The position numbers were made by a program, and so were the translations under genes. From Victivallales bacterium (GTDB lineage Bacteria; Verrucomicrobiota; Lentisphaeria; Victivallales; SZUA-371): a stretch of 10,987 nt of DNA. Below, piece after piece: positions 1-5,741 of this stretch; position 1 is the first letter of the stretch, and the number at the start of each line of letters is the position of its first letter. The DNA lies in assembly GCA_028691155.1 (NCBI GenBank), contig JAQUZV010000049.1:1-10987 (forward strand), read 5' to 3'. Below the pieces are notes generated by a model, which made no database searches, was not told the origin of the DNA, and saw only the letters and a list, made by a program, of their open reading frames with translations.

Positions 1-1350
1 CATAACGCGCACGGTTGTACCGCAGCCGACCCGGCTGTCGATTTCAATGTGGCCGCAAAAAGCATTGACGGCATTGCGGACCATCCACATGCCCAAACCG
101 GTGCCGCAGGTTTTGGTGGAATAGAAGGCGTCGAAAACCTGATTTACTTCCTGAGGCGTCATGCCGCAACCGTCGTCACTGACGCTTAAAATAACATGGC
201 CTGCGGCATGATCTGCGGAGGTATCCGCCCTGCCGACTTTGATGGTCAGCGTCCCGCCATGTTTTTTCATGGCGTCACGGGCGTTGACGCAAAGGTTCAG
301 CAACATGTTTTTGAACAAGGACTTGGGACCGTAGATCAATGGTATCTGGTCGGCAATGATGATGTTCATGGTTATGGAGGCGGGGATGATTTTACCGACC
401 AGGCCCTCCATCTCCATAATTTCCCTGCCGGCATCGAGATATTCGCTGGTCGGGTTGGCTTCGGTCTGGTTGAGCCGCAACGTTCCGGTGATCATTTCGG
501 TGGCGTGGTCGGTGTAGACCAGGGTTTTTTTCAGGGCGTCGCATACCCGCCGGTCGGAGGCGATACTGGCGGTCCACTCGACAATATTGCGAATGCCGCC
601 GAGCAGGTTTTTGAAATCATGAATCATACCGCCCAGCATTCGTCCCGCCAGAACCTGTTTTCCGGCCTGGGCCACGTATTCTTCGAGCCGACAGTCGCAG
701 ACGATGGCACCGGTCAATACCGGCCATTGATTGGCCGGCGTCGCCACCCCGCAGTAATCGCGGACGGGACAAATGCTGCCGTCGAGACGCCGGACGCGAT
801 AGGATAGTTCTCGACTGCCGCCGGAGGCGGTCAATTCGGTCAGCGCCGCGTCGTAAGTCGGCTGGTCCTCCGGCGGGATAATGGCGCGCCAGTCGAATTT
901 TTCCGGCGGCAGATCGGCGGGCGCCAACCCCAGGTGCTGCAATTGTTCCGGTTCGGCAAACGTACGCTTGCCGGAGGCCAGATGATAAAGATAATTCAAA
1001 TGAAAACAGGGCGTGTTGCCGGTGGCAACCCGGCCTTCCGCCGGCTGGGACGAGGGCGCCAGGTAATGCCGGAAAACCAGCCCCAGCCCTTCCGGGAAGA
1101 TCAGGGCCTGAAACTCCGCTTCTTCCGGCGGCGCCGGATGCAGCTGCAAAACGGCATCCCCGGAGGTGAGGTTTAAAAAAAACTTGTCGGCAACTGGCTC
1201 CGGCAATTCCAGTTTGACCTGGCGGTTGAGAAATTTGCCGTAACAATTACGGAACGGCATGTTGGCGGCAATAATTTGTTGTCGGGAAACTTCCAAAACA
1301 AAGGCGGGAACGGTAAAATGATTTACCAGTTCCGAAAATTTACGTCTCAT
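1..1350 (-). CDS. PAS-domain sensor histidine kinase (C-terminus cut by window edge)
   Basis: Signal-transducing kinase that autophosphorylates a histidine and passes the phosphate to a response regulator not seen here. 450 residues are visible, reading leftwards with no stop before the window edge. The N-terminal 110 or so residues look like a degenerate PAS sensor. A second PAS/PAC-like segment lies at about 150-215 (YRVRRLDGSICPVRDYCG). The dimerisation/phosphorylation box is LGGMIHDFKNLLGG with H244 as acceptor, of the HDFxN type. The ATPase domain has the N box (NARDAM, N356), G1 (DDGCGM, from D392), F box (FDAFYSTK) and G2 (GTGLGM, 416-421). No transmembrane segment is visible, so it is probably cytoplasmic. 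The start is the ATG at 1348-1350, with GGAG (complement of 1360-1363) nine bases upstream. It lies downstream of the I42 inhibitor gene on the same strand with a 172-bp gap. The ligand is unknown. A response regulator or receiver domain may lie beyond the left edge. Confidence 0.93.
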   Translation of the reverse strand, partial: MRRKFSELVNHFTVPAFVLEVSRQQIIAANMPFRNCYGKFLNRQVKLELPEPVADKFFLNLTSGDAVLQLHPAPPEEAEFQALIFPEGLGLVFRHYLAPSSQPAEGRVATGNTPCFHLNYLYHLASGKRTFAEPEQLQHLGLAPADLPPEKFDWRAIIPPEDQPTYDAALTELTASGGSRELSYRVRRLDGSICPVRDYCGVATPANQWPVLTGAIVCDCRLEEYVAQAGKQVLAGRMLGGMIHDFKNLLGGIRNIVEWTASIASDRRVCDALKKTLVYTDHATEMITGTLRLNQTEANPTSEYLDAGREIMEMEGLVGKIIPASITMNIIIADQIPLIYGPKSLFKNMLLNLCVNARDAMKKHGGTLTIKVGRADTSADHAAGHVILSVSDDGCGMTPQEVNQVFDAFYSTKTCGTGLGMWMVRNAVNAFCGHIEIDSRVGCGTTVRVM

Positions 1351-1481
1351 GTTGAACTACTCCACACCGCTACATCTGAACGAAATCGTTTCAACTGTTA
1401 TCGCGGACGGCGAAACCGCAGTCCTCCCGATGGTAACACCATTGATCGGCTCAATACTCCGGTCGGTTATTATGCCCCGAT

Positions 1482-1498
1482 GGCCGCTGCCCGCGGCC
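1482..1498. other. GC-rich hairpin between inhibitor and kinase genes
   Basis: GGCCGC and GCGGCC pair perfectly around a 5-base loop, in the 172-bp gap between the inhibitor stop codon and the kinase start. No T-run follows on either strand, so it is not a convincing intrinsic terminator. It may protect the 3' end of the inhibitor message or be chance in GC-rich DNA. Confidence 0.3.
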
Positions 1499-1522
1499 GC
1501 CGATTCAAGAGAAGAATCAAAC

Positions 1523-1936
1523 CTATTGTGATTTCACCACGATGACTGCCGTATACCGCCGAGCCGGTTCCCGGTCCTTTTCCCATGACCGGACATAACG
1601 AAAGGATAAAACGGCCCGTCCCGGTTTGACGGCAACCAATTTCCAACACCGCGTTCCCGGCGCTCCCACCAGAGGGCTGGTCGAAGGAATAAAACGGTCA
1701 TCCTCGACACGACATGTTGCCGGTGCGGAATTATCATATTGCCAAAGATATCCGGTGGTCGGATTTTCCGGCAATTCCAATTCGGTGGTTGCGCCCGCTT
1801 TAAGGATGATGGTTTTTTGGCGGTCGGTGATTTCCGGCGTTGTCTCAACCTGGTTTGCCGCAATACAACCGAAATGACCGAACGACAATAAAACCACTCC
1901 TGCCGTTAACGCAATTAAATTGCTTCTGGCTGTCAT
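1523..1936 (-). CDS. Exported chagasin-family (I42) cysteine peptidase inhibitor
   Basis: 137 residues. Chagasin-type inhibitors are small immunoglobulin-fold proteins that plug the active site of papain-family (C1) cysteine peptidases with three loops, and all three loop motifs are recognisable here. NPTTGY (58-63) is the BC loop, LVGAPGTR (89-96) stands in for the usual glycine-rich DE loop, and RYVRSWEK (113-120) matches the RPW loop with Ser for Pro. The N-terminus is a signal sequence: hydrophobic residues about 7-23 followed by GCIAAN. C24 could be a lipoprotein cysteine, but the preceding HFG is a poor lipobox, so ordinary signal-peptidase cleavage after CIA or IAA is as likely. C75 and C97 could form a disulfide. 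The start has AAGGGAG 14 bases upstream and GGGA closer in. The gene lies 71 bp downstream of the 174-residue protein gene and is probably co-transcribed with it. The family call is strong; the target peptidase is unknown. Confidence 0.88.
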   Translation of the reverse strand: MTARSNLIALTAGVVLLSFGHFGCIAANQVETTPEITDRQKTIILKAGATTELELPENPTTGYLWQYDNSAPATCRVEDDRFIPSTSPLVGAPGTRCWKLVAVKPGRAVLSFRYVRSWEKDREPARRYTAVIVVKSQ

Positions 1937-2007
1937 TTTTTATCCCAACGCTCCCTTGAACAATTTTCAACATAGTACCAATGTGACAAAATATCCACTT
2001 CGAATCA

Positions 2008-2532
2008 TTAAAAAGACGGGTTATTTTCCGATTTAAACAAGGACGCCGGGAAAGTGTTGCACCACGAATCGAGGTCGAAACTGTGACGCGTCCAAATGGT
2101 TTCGATGCGGTCGACGGCATCGGCCAGTCCCACCGTCAAATCATAGAAATCGTTTCGTCCCACCAGCGACGGCAGGCGACGGGAGCACCCCAGTACCAGA
2201 CGCATTTCATCGTTCAGCGCTGGGGTGTAAGTGGGATGATCATCCCAGCGCGGAACCTGCAGCATCAAAAACAACCGGGGCACATTGAGGGCCTCGCTCG
2301 ATTCGGTTTTGGCAATAACGTGGTTTCCGCCGCGATCGGGATGATAATGCAGATAGACCAGCCGCGACCGGGTCGGACTGTTAATGGTCAAACGCATGAT
2401 TTTGCCGCTTTGGCCGCAATGGAATCTGGTTTCGACGATTCGCTCCGGCAGTTCCGCCAATAACGCCGTAAACGTCTGTTGTTGTTGTTCCGGGAAAAAC
2501 GTTATCTCCCCGTCGTCACTTTTCCGTGTCAT
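2008..2532 (-). CDS. Unrecognised 174-residue cytoplasmic protein
   Basis: I do not recognise this family. The reading frame is supported by a strong ribosome binding site (AAGGGGG, five bases before the ATG) and by its position as first gene of a minus-strand run with the I42 inhibitor. There is no signal peptide or membrane segment, so a soluble cytoplasmic protein is likely. Visible features are a glutamine-rich helix start (FFPEQQQQTFTALLAEL), a probable beta-rich core (KIMRLTI, RLVYLHYHPDRGGNHVIAKT), a histidine-rich HYHPDRGGNH stretch, and an acidic helical segment near the C-terminus (DFYDLTVGLADAVDRIETIW). Four cysteines or fewer are scattered without a CxxC pair. No catalytic motif is assignable. 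The 5' flank holds a large inverted-repeat structure that could be part of its leader. Confidence 0.7.
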   Translation of the reverse strand: MTRKSDDGEITFFPEQQQQTFTALLAELPERIVETRFHCGQSGKIMRLTINSPTRSRLVYLHYHPDRGGNHVIAKTESSEALNVPRLFLMLQVPRWDDHPTYTPALNDEMRLVLGCSRRLPSLVGRNDFYDLTVGLADAVDRIETIWTRHSFDLDSWCNTFPASLFKSENNPSF

Positions 2533-2616
2533 GATTACCCCCTTGGCATATTAATGTATTACAGGCGGAATCGGGGTGGGAAGACAGGACAAAAAAAGGA
2601 CGTCCCTGTTCGCACC

Positions 2617-2748
2617 CGGTTACAGGCACCACCACGCGCCTCGTGAAGGAATGCGAAAGAAGGACGCCCAGATATACGAAAATAGTATATGAGGGCGTTA
2701 CTTCCAACATTAGGTTTCCTTACTGGTATCTTGGTGGTTTTGTAACCG
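2617..2748. repeat. Nested inverted-repeat element (possible structured RNA or MITE-like element)
   Basis: The 132 bp fold into one long hairpin made of stacked helices. The ends pair as CGGTTACA (2617-2624) with TGTAACCG (2741-2748). ACCACCA (2628-2634) pairs with TGGTGGT (2732-2738), and GT(g)AAGGAA (2643-2651) with TTCCTTAC (2716-2723). GAAG (2659-2662) pairs with CTTC (2701-2704), ACGCCC (2664-2669) with GGGCGT (2693-2698), and ATATAC (2672-2677) with GTATAT (2685-2690), closing a 7-base loop. Small internal loops such as GGC/TT and AG/GA separate the helices. No convincing gene lies inside. It could be a structured leader or RNA on either strand, or a miniature inverted-repeat element. 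A short direct repeat, CCTGTT, lies at 2605-2610 and 2754-2759 but does not abut the ends, so it is not a clear target duplication. Confidence 0.7.
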
Positions 2749-2823
2749 AAACGCCTGTTGAAAGTTCACACGAACTTAAATTTCTATGGTCTTTCCTGCT
2801 GTTTTTTCTGAAACCAATTTTCT

Positions 2824-2829
2824 TATAAT
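2824..2829 (+). promoter_or_regulatory. Perfect TATAAT -10-like box, weak -35
   Basis: TATAAT matches the sigma-70 -10 consensus exactly, but the upstream -35 position (about 2801-2806, GTTTTT) is poor. If used, it would start a plus-strand transcript near 2836 that could run about 170 nt to the terminator at 2973-3007. Chance occurrence in this AT-rich stretch is possible. Confidence 0.25.
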
Positions 2830-2972
2830 CGCGGGTTCTCCTGCGCTGTTTATACTGATCCCTATTCCAGAACATAAGACATTTCGGAGGCAATTGCAAG
2901 AGTAAAAGCAATATTTTACCGGTGAATAAAGGTGATCTCCGACCGGTTGAGGAGAGCCGGCAATCCCGTGTC

Positions 2973-3007
2973 GTCCGGCGGAATAAAACCGGCGGCGGAC
3001 TTTTTTT
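2973..3007 (+). terminator. Intrinsic terminator-like hairpin upstream of the rib promoter
   Basis: GTCCG (2973-2977) pairs with CGGAC (2996-3000), with an inner CGG/CCG pairing around AATAAAA, and seven T residues (3001-3007) follow directly. The orientation is plus strand, yet no plus-strand protein gene lies upstream in the window. It therefore either ends a small RNA made from this interval or shields the rib promoter from upstream transcription. Confidence 0.5.
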
Positions 3008-3018
3008 CTTCATCCGAT

Positions 3019-3047
3019 TTGTATTTGCCGCTGACCGGTGATATGTT
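3019..3047 (+). promoter_or_regulatory. Candidate sigma-70 promoter of the riboflavin operon
   Basis: TTGTAT (3019-3024) and TATGTT (3042-3047) are separated by 17 bases. Each is an imperfect match to its consensus. The implied start, near 3054, is about a dozen bases before the 5' strand of riboswitch helix P1, which is where a promoter for this leader is expected. A better -35-like TTGACA at 3051-3056 has no -10 partner, since 17 bases on lies inside the aptamer. Confidence 0.35.
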
Positions 3048-3067
3048 AATTTGACATTATCAAAGAA

Positions 3068-3199
3068 TTCTTCAGGGCAAGGTGATCCCGTATGTCAACG
3101 GGAAATTCCTGACCGGCGGTAAAGTCCGCGAACCCCGCTGATACGGTGGGGCCGATCCGGTGCGATTCCGGGACCGACAGTAAAGTCTGGATGGAAGAA
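3068..3199 (+). ncRNA. FMN riboswitch aptamer (RFN element)
   Basis: Cis-acting RNA that binds flavin mononucleotide and lowers expression of riboflavin genes when FMN is plentiful. The conserved blocks occur in order: CAGGGCAAGGTGA at the 5' side, TGACCGGCGGTAAAGTCCGC, GCCGATCCGGTG, ATTCCGGGACCGACAG and TAAAGTCTGGATGGAAGAAG. Helix P1 is TTCTTC (3068-3073) with GAAGAA (3194-3199). The P2 arm is longer than the usual compact form, with CCCG and CGGG (3087-3103) forming an extra hairpin tip. It sits about 180 bases before ribBA, the classical target, so the identification is firm. Confidence 0.97.
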
Positions 3200-3250
3200 G
3201 AGCAACTGCATCTCTGCGACGCCGGGGCGTCTGCTTCCATTCTATCTTTT
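3191..3250 (+). promoter_or_regulatory. Riboswitch expression platform: hairpin overlapping P1, then T-rich tract
   Basis: ATGGAAG (3191-3197), which includes most of the 3' strand of aptamer helix P1, can instead pair with CTTCCAT (3234-3240). Inside this, GACGC (3218-3222) pairs with GCGTC (3227-3231). A T-rich tract, TCTATCTTTT (3241-3250), follows at once. The aptamer P1 and this hairpin cannot form together, which is the expected logic of an expression platform. From sequence alone it is unclear whether it acts as terminator or antiterminator. Confidence 0.55.
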
Positions 3251-3261
3251 CCGGAGAATTT

Positions 3262-3289
3262 ACCGGGTCCGGTTATGCCATCACCCGGT
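3262..3289 (+). other. Leader hairpin between riboswitch and ribBA
   Basis: ACCGGGT (3262-3268) pairs with ACCCGGT (3283-3289) over a 14-base loop. A second weaker pairing, GACGG (3291-3295) with CCGTC, follows. Neither is followed by a T-run, and neither covers the ribBA ribosome binding site (AAGGAG, 3361-3366). They may be part of the riboswitch readout or simple leader structure. Confidence 0.4.
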
Positions 3290-3376
3290 GACGGCCGAAG
3301 TTAATTAACCGTCGGCGGGAACCCGTGCCGTAGCGGCGCCGGTCCGCCCCGAGCAAGAATAAGGAGCAGCATTGAA

Positions 3377-4573
3377 ATGACGGTGCAGTTTGACAGTGTG
3401 ACCGCGGTGGTCGAAGACATCCGCAACGGTAAAATGGTGATAATCACCGATGACGAAAATCGGGAAAACGAAGGCGATATCATTTGTGCCGCCGCCAAAG
3501 TGACCCCGGAAATTATCAATTTCATGACCAAATACGCCCGCGGACTGGTTTGCGTGCCGTTGGCACCGGAGGTGGCCGAACGGGTCGGGCTGGTCAGTGA
3601 GGCATCCAAGGTCGATCCTTTCCGGACCGCTTTTACCCAGAGCGTCGACGTGTGCGAGGGTACGACTACCGGTATTTCCGCTTTCGATCGGGCCCGGACG
3701 GCGGCGGCGCTGATCGATCCGGAATCGAAATTATCCGATTTTATCACTCCCGGCCATATGTTTCCGCTGATTGCACGTCCGGGCGGAGTTCTGCGTCGGG
3801 CGGGACATACCGAGGCGGCGGTGGATCTGGCCCGGCTGGCCGGTCTGACCGGGGCCGGCGTCATCTGCGAGATTATGAATAACGACGGGACTATGGCCCG
3901 GCTGCCGCAACTGGACGAGTTTCGGCGTCGACATCAGTTGAAATGGTGTTCGGTGGCCGATCTGATCGCCTATCGCCGCCGCAATGAGATGCTGGTGCGG
4001 CGCGACGGCAGTGCCAAATTGCCGACCCGTTTCGGCGAATTTGAAATTATCATGTATCATTCGGTGGTTGACGGTCTGGAACATCTGGCCCTGGTTATGG
4101 GCGAGGTGCGCGGCAAGGAGAATGTTCTGGTCCGGGTTCACAGCGAGTGCCTGACCGGGGACGTGTTCCATTCCGCCCGCTGCGACTGCGGCGACCAGCT
4201 GCATCGGGCGATGGAGATGATTGCCGAAGCCGGCATGGGAGCCATTGTCTATATGCGTCAGGAAGGACGCGGGATCGGGCTGGTCAATAAGATTCACGCC
4301 TATCGTCTTCAGGACCAGGGCTGCGATACGGTTGAGGCCAATATCAAACTCGGTTTCGCCCCCGACCTGCGCGAATACGGTTCCGGCGCCCAGATTATCG
4401 AAGACCTTGGCATCAAGAGCGTACGGCTGATGACCAACAATCCCCATAAGATTATCGGTATCAAGGGGTACGGGTTCGAGGTGGTGGAACGGGTTCCGAT
4501 CGTGATTCCGCCGCAGAAATTCAATTCCTATTATCTGAAGACCAAAAAGGAAAAAATGGGTCATCTGATTTGA
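3377..4573 (+). CDS. ribBA: Bifunctional 3,4-dihydroxy-2-butanone-4-phosphate synthase / GTP cyclohydrolase II
   Basis: Makes both starting compounds of riboflavin: the four-carbon phosphate from ribulose-5-phosphate and the pyrimidine from GTP. The 398 residues match the usual length of this fusion. The N-terminal synthase half (about 1-200) has DDENRENEGD (25-34, acidic metal/substrate loop), TPGHMFPL (124-131) and RAGHTEA (141-147). The C-terminal cyclohydrolase half (about 205-398) has zinc ligands C258, C269 and C271 in HSECLTGDVFHSARCDCGDQL-type context. Catalytic EGRGIGL carries R298, DLREYGSGAQI carries Y335, and the TNNPHK loop follows. Both halves therefore look active. The start ATG is preceded by AAGGAG at ten bases. 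It is the first gene after the FMN riboswitch and is followed by its own intrinsic terminator, so it may be expressed partly apart from ribH. Confidence 0.98.
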   Translation: MTVQFDSVTAVVEDIRNGKMVIITDDENRENEGDIICAAAKVTPEIINFMTKYARGLVCVPLAPEVAERVGLVSEASKVDPFRTAFTQSVDVCEGTTTGISAFDRARTAAALIDPESKLSDFITPGHMFPLIARPGGVLRRAGHTEAAVDLARLAGLTGAGVICEIMNNDGTMARLPQLDEFRRRHQLKWCSVADLIAYRRRNEMLVRRDGSAKLPTRFGEFEIIMYHSVVDGLEHLALVMGEVRGKENVLVRVHSECLTGDVFHSARCDCGDQLHRAMEMIAEAGMGAIVYMRQEGRGIGLVNKIHAYRLQDQGCDTVEANIKLGFAPDLREYGSGAQIIEDLGIKSVRLMTNNPHKIIGIKGYGFEVVERVPIVIPPQKFNSYYLKTKKEKMGHLI

Positions 4574-4581
4574 CGCTCCGG

Positions 4582-4609
4582 GCCGCGGCTCCGCGGCGGC
4601 CGGATCCGG
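4582..4609 (+). other. Tandem GC palindromes after ribBA
   Basis: GCCGCGG/CCGCGGC (4582-4597) and CCGGATCCGG (4600-4609) follow the ribBA stop codon. They could form hairpins at the 3' end of the message, ahead of the intrinsic terminator at 4654-4677. No T-run follows directly. Confidence 0.35.
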
Positions 4610-4653
4610 GCGACGCCGATTTTGCGCGAGCCGTTGATCGGGTCCCGACGGCG

Positions 4654-4677
4654 AAACCGCCCGATTTGGCGGTTTTT
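4654..4677 (+). terminator. Intrinsic terminator between ribBA and ribH
   Basis: AAACCGCC (4654-4661) pairs perfectly with GGCGGTTT (4668-4675) over a 6-base loop, and the T-run continues to 4677. The U tract is short (five T in all), so some readthrough to ribH is plausible. It lies 81 bp after the ribBA stop. Confidence 0.7.
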
Positions 4678-4710
4678 GCCGATGCGGGATTGTAATTTTG
4701 CTTAATCCGG

Positions 4711-4739
4711 TTAAATTCATAACGGTTATAAAGTATAAA
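4711..4739 (+). promoter_or_regulatory. Possible internal promoter for ribH and the downstream genes
   Basis: TTAAAT (4711-4716) and TATAAA (4734-4739) are 17 bases apart in an AT-rich patch between the terminator and ribH. A second TATAAA lies at 4727-4732 without a good -35. The predicted start would fall almost on the ribH start codon, implying a leaderless or nearly leaderless message. Evidence is consensus match only. Confidence 0.3.
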
Positions 4740-4744
4740 GCGAG

Positions 4745-5266
4745 ATGACAATGAACAAAGAAATCAAACAGGTATATGAAGGTAAACTGGAAGCCAAGGA
4801 CTTGCGTTTTGCGATCGTCTGCGGCCGGTTTAACGAATTTTTCGTCAGCAAGCTGCTTGCCGGCGCCGTCGACGCGATTGTCCGGCACGGCGGCGATGCC
4901 GACAATATTGCCGTGGCCTGGGTGCCCGGATCCTATGAATTGCCGTTTGCGGTGAAAAAATTTGCTTTTTGCGGCCAATATGACGCGGTATTGGCGTTGG
5001 GCGTGGTGATCCAGGGGGCGACGCCTCATGCCGGATATATCAACAGCGAAGTGTCCAAATGCCTGGCGCAGATCGGCATGGCCAGCGGTGTCCCGGTGGC
5101 TTACGGTCTGGTTACCGCCAACAATATCGAACAGGCGATTGAGCGCAGCGGCACCAAAGCCGGCAACAAGGGTGCGGATGCCGCCATGGCGGCGATTGAA
5201 ATGGCCAACCTGAACCGTTGTCTGCCGCAACTGAAGGGTATGGACGGCGATGACGAACAGCAGTGA
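4745..5266 (+). CDS. ribH: 6,7-dimethyl-8-ribityllumazine synthase
   Basis: Condenses the RibD-derived pyrimidine with the RibBA four-carbon phosphate to lumazine, the penultimate riboflavin step; family members assemble into pentamers or icosahedral shells. The 173 residues are slightly longer than the usual 155 or so because of short extensions at both ends. Family blocks are RFNE (28-31), VPGSYELP (60-67), GVVIQGATPH with catalytic H95, NSEVSK (100-105), and ERSGTKAGNKGADAA (133-147) with R134 and K138. The residues after H95 are AGY instead of the usual aromatic-acidic pair (HFEY or HFDY). Two start codons are available, 4745 and 4751. Neither has a real Shine-Dalgarno sequence, unlike most neighbours. 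The 3' end overlaps nusB by 17 bases. Confidence 0.97.
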   Translation: MTMNKEIKQVYEGKLEAKDLRFAIVCGRFNEFFVSKLLAGAVDAIVRHGGDADNIAVAWVPGSYELPFAVKKFAFCGQYDAVLALGVVIQGATPHAGYINSEVSKCLAQIGMASGVPVAYGLVTANNIEQAIERSGTKAGNKGADAAMAAIEMANLNRCLPQLKGMDGDDEQQ

Positions 5267-5741
5267 GATTAACAGCCAGGTACACTTCAAGCGTTTGGGA
5301 CGCGAACTGGCCATGCAGTTCATGTTCGAGGAAGACCTGGCGGAAACCAGCGATGACCGGTTGTTGGCGTTGTTTTGGCAGCAGGCGGAAGAGTCGGGAA
5401 AATTTCCGGGCAACCGGGTGTTCCGCAAAGGACGCGATTACGCCGAAAAGCTGATTAAAATGATTCGGGATGACCGTGAACGCATCGATCGGATGATTCT
5501 GGACAAATCGGAAAAATGGAATCTGGACCGGATGGCGGCGGTCGACCGCAATATCATGCGGGTGGCGGTGTGTGAAATGTTGCATATGGCGGATGTGCCG
5601 CCGATTGTCAGCATCAACGAAGCGGTCGGCATCTCGAAAATTTACGGGTCGGAAAAATCCGGCACTTTCATCAACGGTCTGCTCAACGCGATCAAGGATG
5701 ACTTGACTCGTCCCGCCCGGGAGGCCGTAGACAAAGTATGA
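5250..5741 (+). CDS. nusB: Transcription antitermination factor NusB
   Basis: All-helical RNA-binding protein that, with NusE (ribosomal protein S10), binds boxA RNA and supports antitermination, mainly in rRNA transcription. Its 163 residues are close to the family's usual length. The N-terminal FKRLGRELAMQFMFE (13-27) and the C-terminal signature RMAAVDRNIMRVAVCEMLHM (94-113), VPPIVSINEAVGISKIYGSEKSGTFINGLL are clear. The start lies inside ribH (17-base overlap) with AAGGG 11 bases upstream. The stop overlaps the ftsY start as ATGA, suggesting translational coupling. ribH-nusB adjacency is common in bacteria. Confidence 0.97.
   Translation: MTNSSEINSQVHFKRLGRELAMQFMFEEDLAETSDDRLLALFWQQAEESGKFPGNRVFRKGRDYAEKLIKMIRDDRERIDRMILDKSEKWNLDRMAAVDRNIMRVAVCEMLHMADVPPIVSINEAVGISKIYGSEKSGTFINGLLNAIKDDLTRPAREAVDKV

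Larger units (their letters stand above)
2749..3018. other. Gene-free interval with several small hairpins
   Basis: No supported gene lies here; together with the inverted-repeat element upstream this is about half a kilobase without coding sequence. It contains a 6-bp hairpin with an ACAC loop (2762-2777), a 6-bp hairpin CGCGGG/CCTGCG (2830-2845), GTAAAA/TTTTAC (2902-2919), and TCTCC/GGAGA (2936-2955). A terminator-like hairpin closes the interval at 2973-3007. A 38-codon reading frame from ATG 2785 has no ribosome binding site and is not accepted as a gene. Confidence 0.5.

Noticed and set aside
196..807. Plus-strand 203-codon frame opposite the histidine kinase
   Set aside because: The minus strand here carries the kinase H, N and G boxes in one continuous frame; the plus frame has no recognisable motif.
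2516..2710. Minus-strand 64-codon frame upstream of the 174-residue gene
   Set aside because: Overlaps the start of the better-supported gene and runs through one arm of the inverted-repeat element; composition is not protein-like.
2617..2748. Integron attC site as an explanation for the imperfect hairpin
   Set aside because: The end boxes read GGTTACA/TGTAACC and do not fit the RYYYAAC...GTTRRRY pattern of attC sites; no integrase or cassette lies nearby.
2785..2904. Plus-strand 38-codon hydrophobic reading frame, possible small membrane peptide
   Set aside because: No ribosome binding site before the ATG, it crosses the TATAAT box and hairpins, and there is no other support.
2929..2948. 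Second, degenerate FMN aptamer suggested by GGTGATCTCCGACCGG
   Set aside because: It resembles one block of the RFN element, but none of the other conserved blocks follow, so a decayed copy cannot be supported.
3731..5428. Long (565-codon) minus-strand open frame opposite ribBA, ribH and nusB
   Set aside because: It lies antisense to three genes with unmistakable conserved motifs, has low-complexity composition typical of an antisense frame in GC-rich DNA, and no family features.
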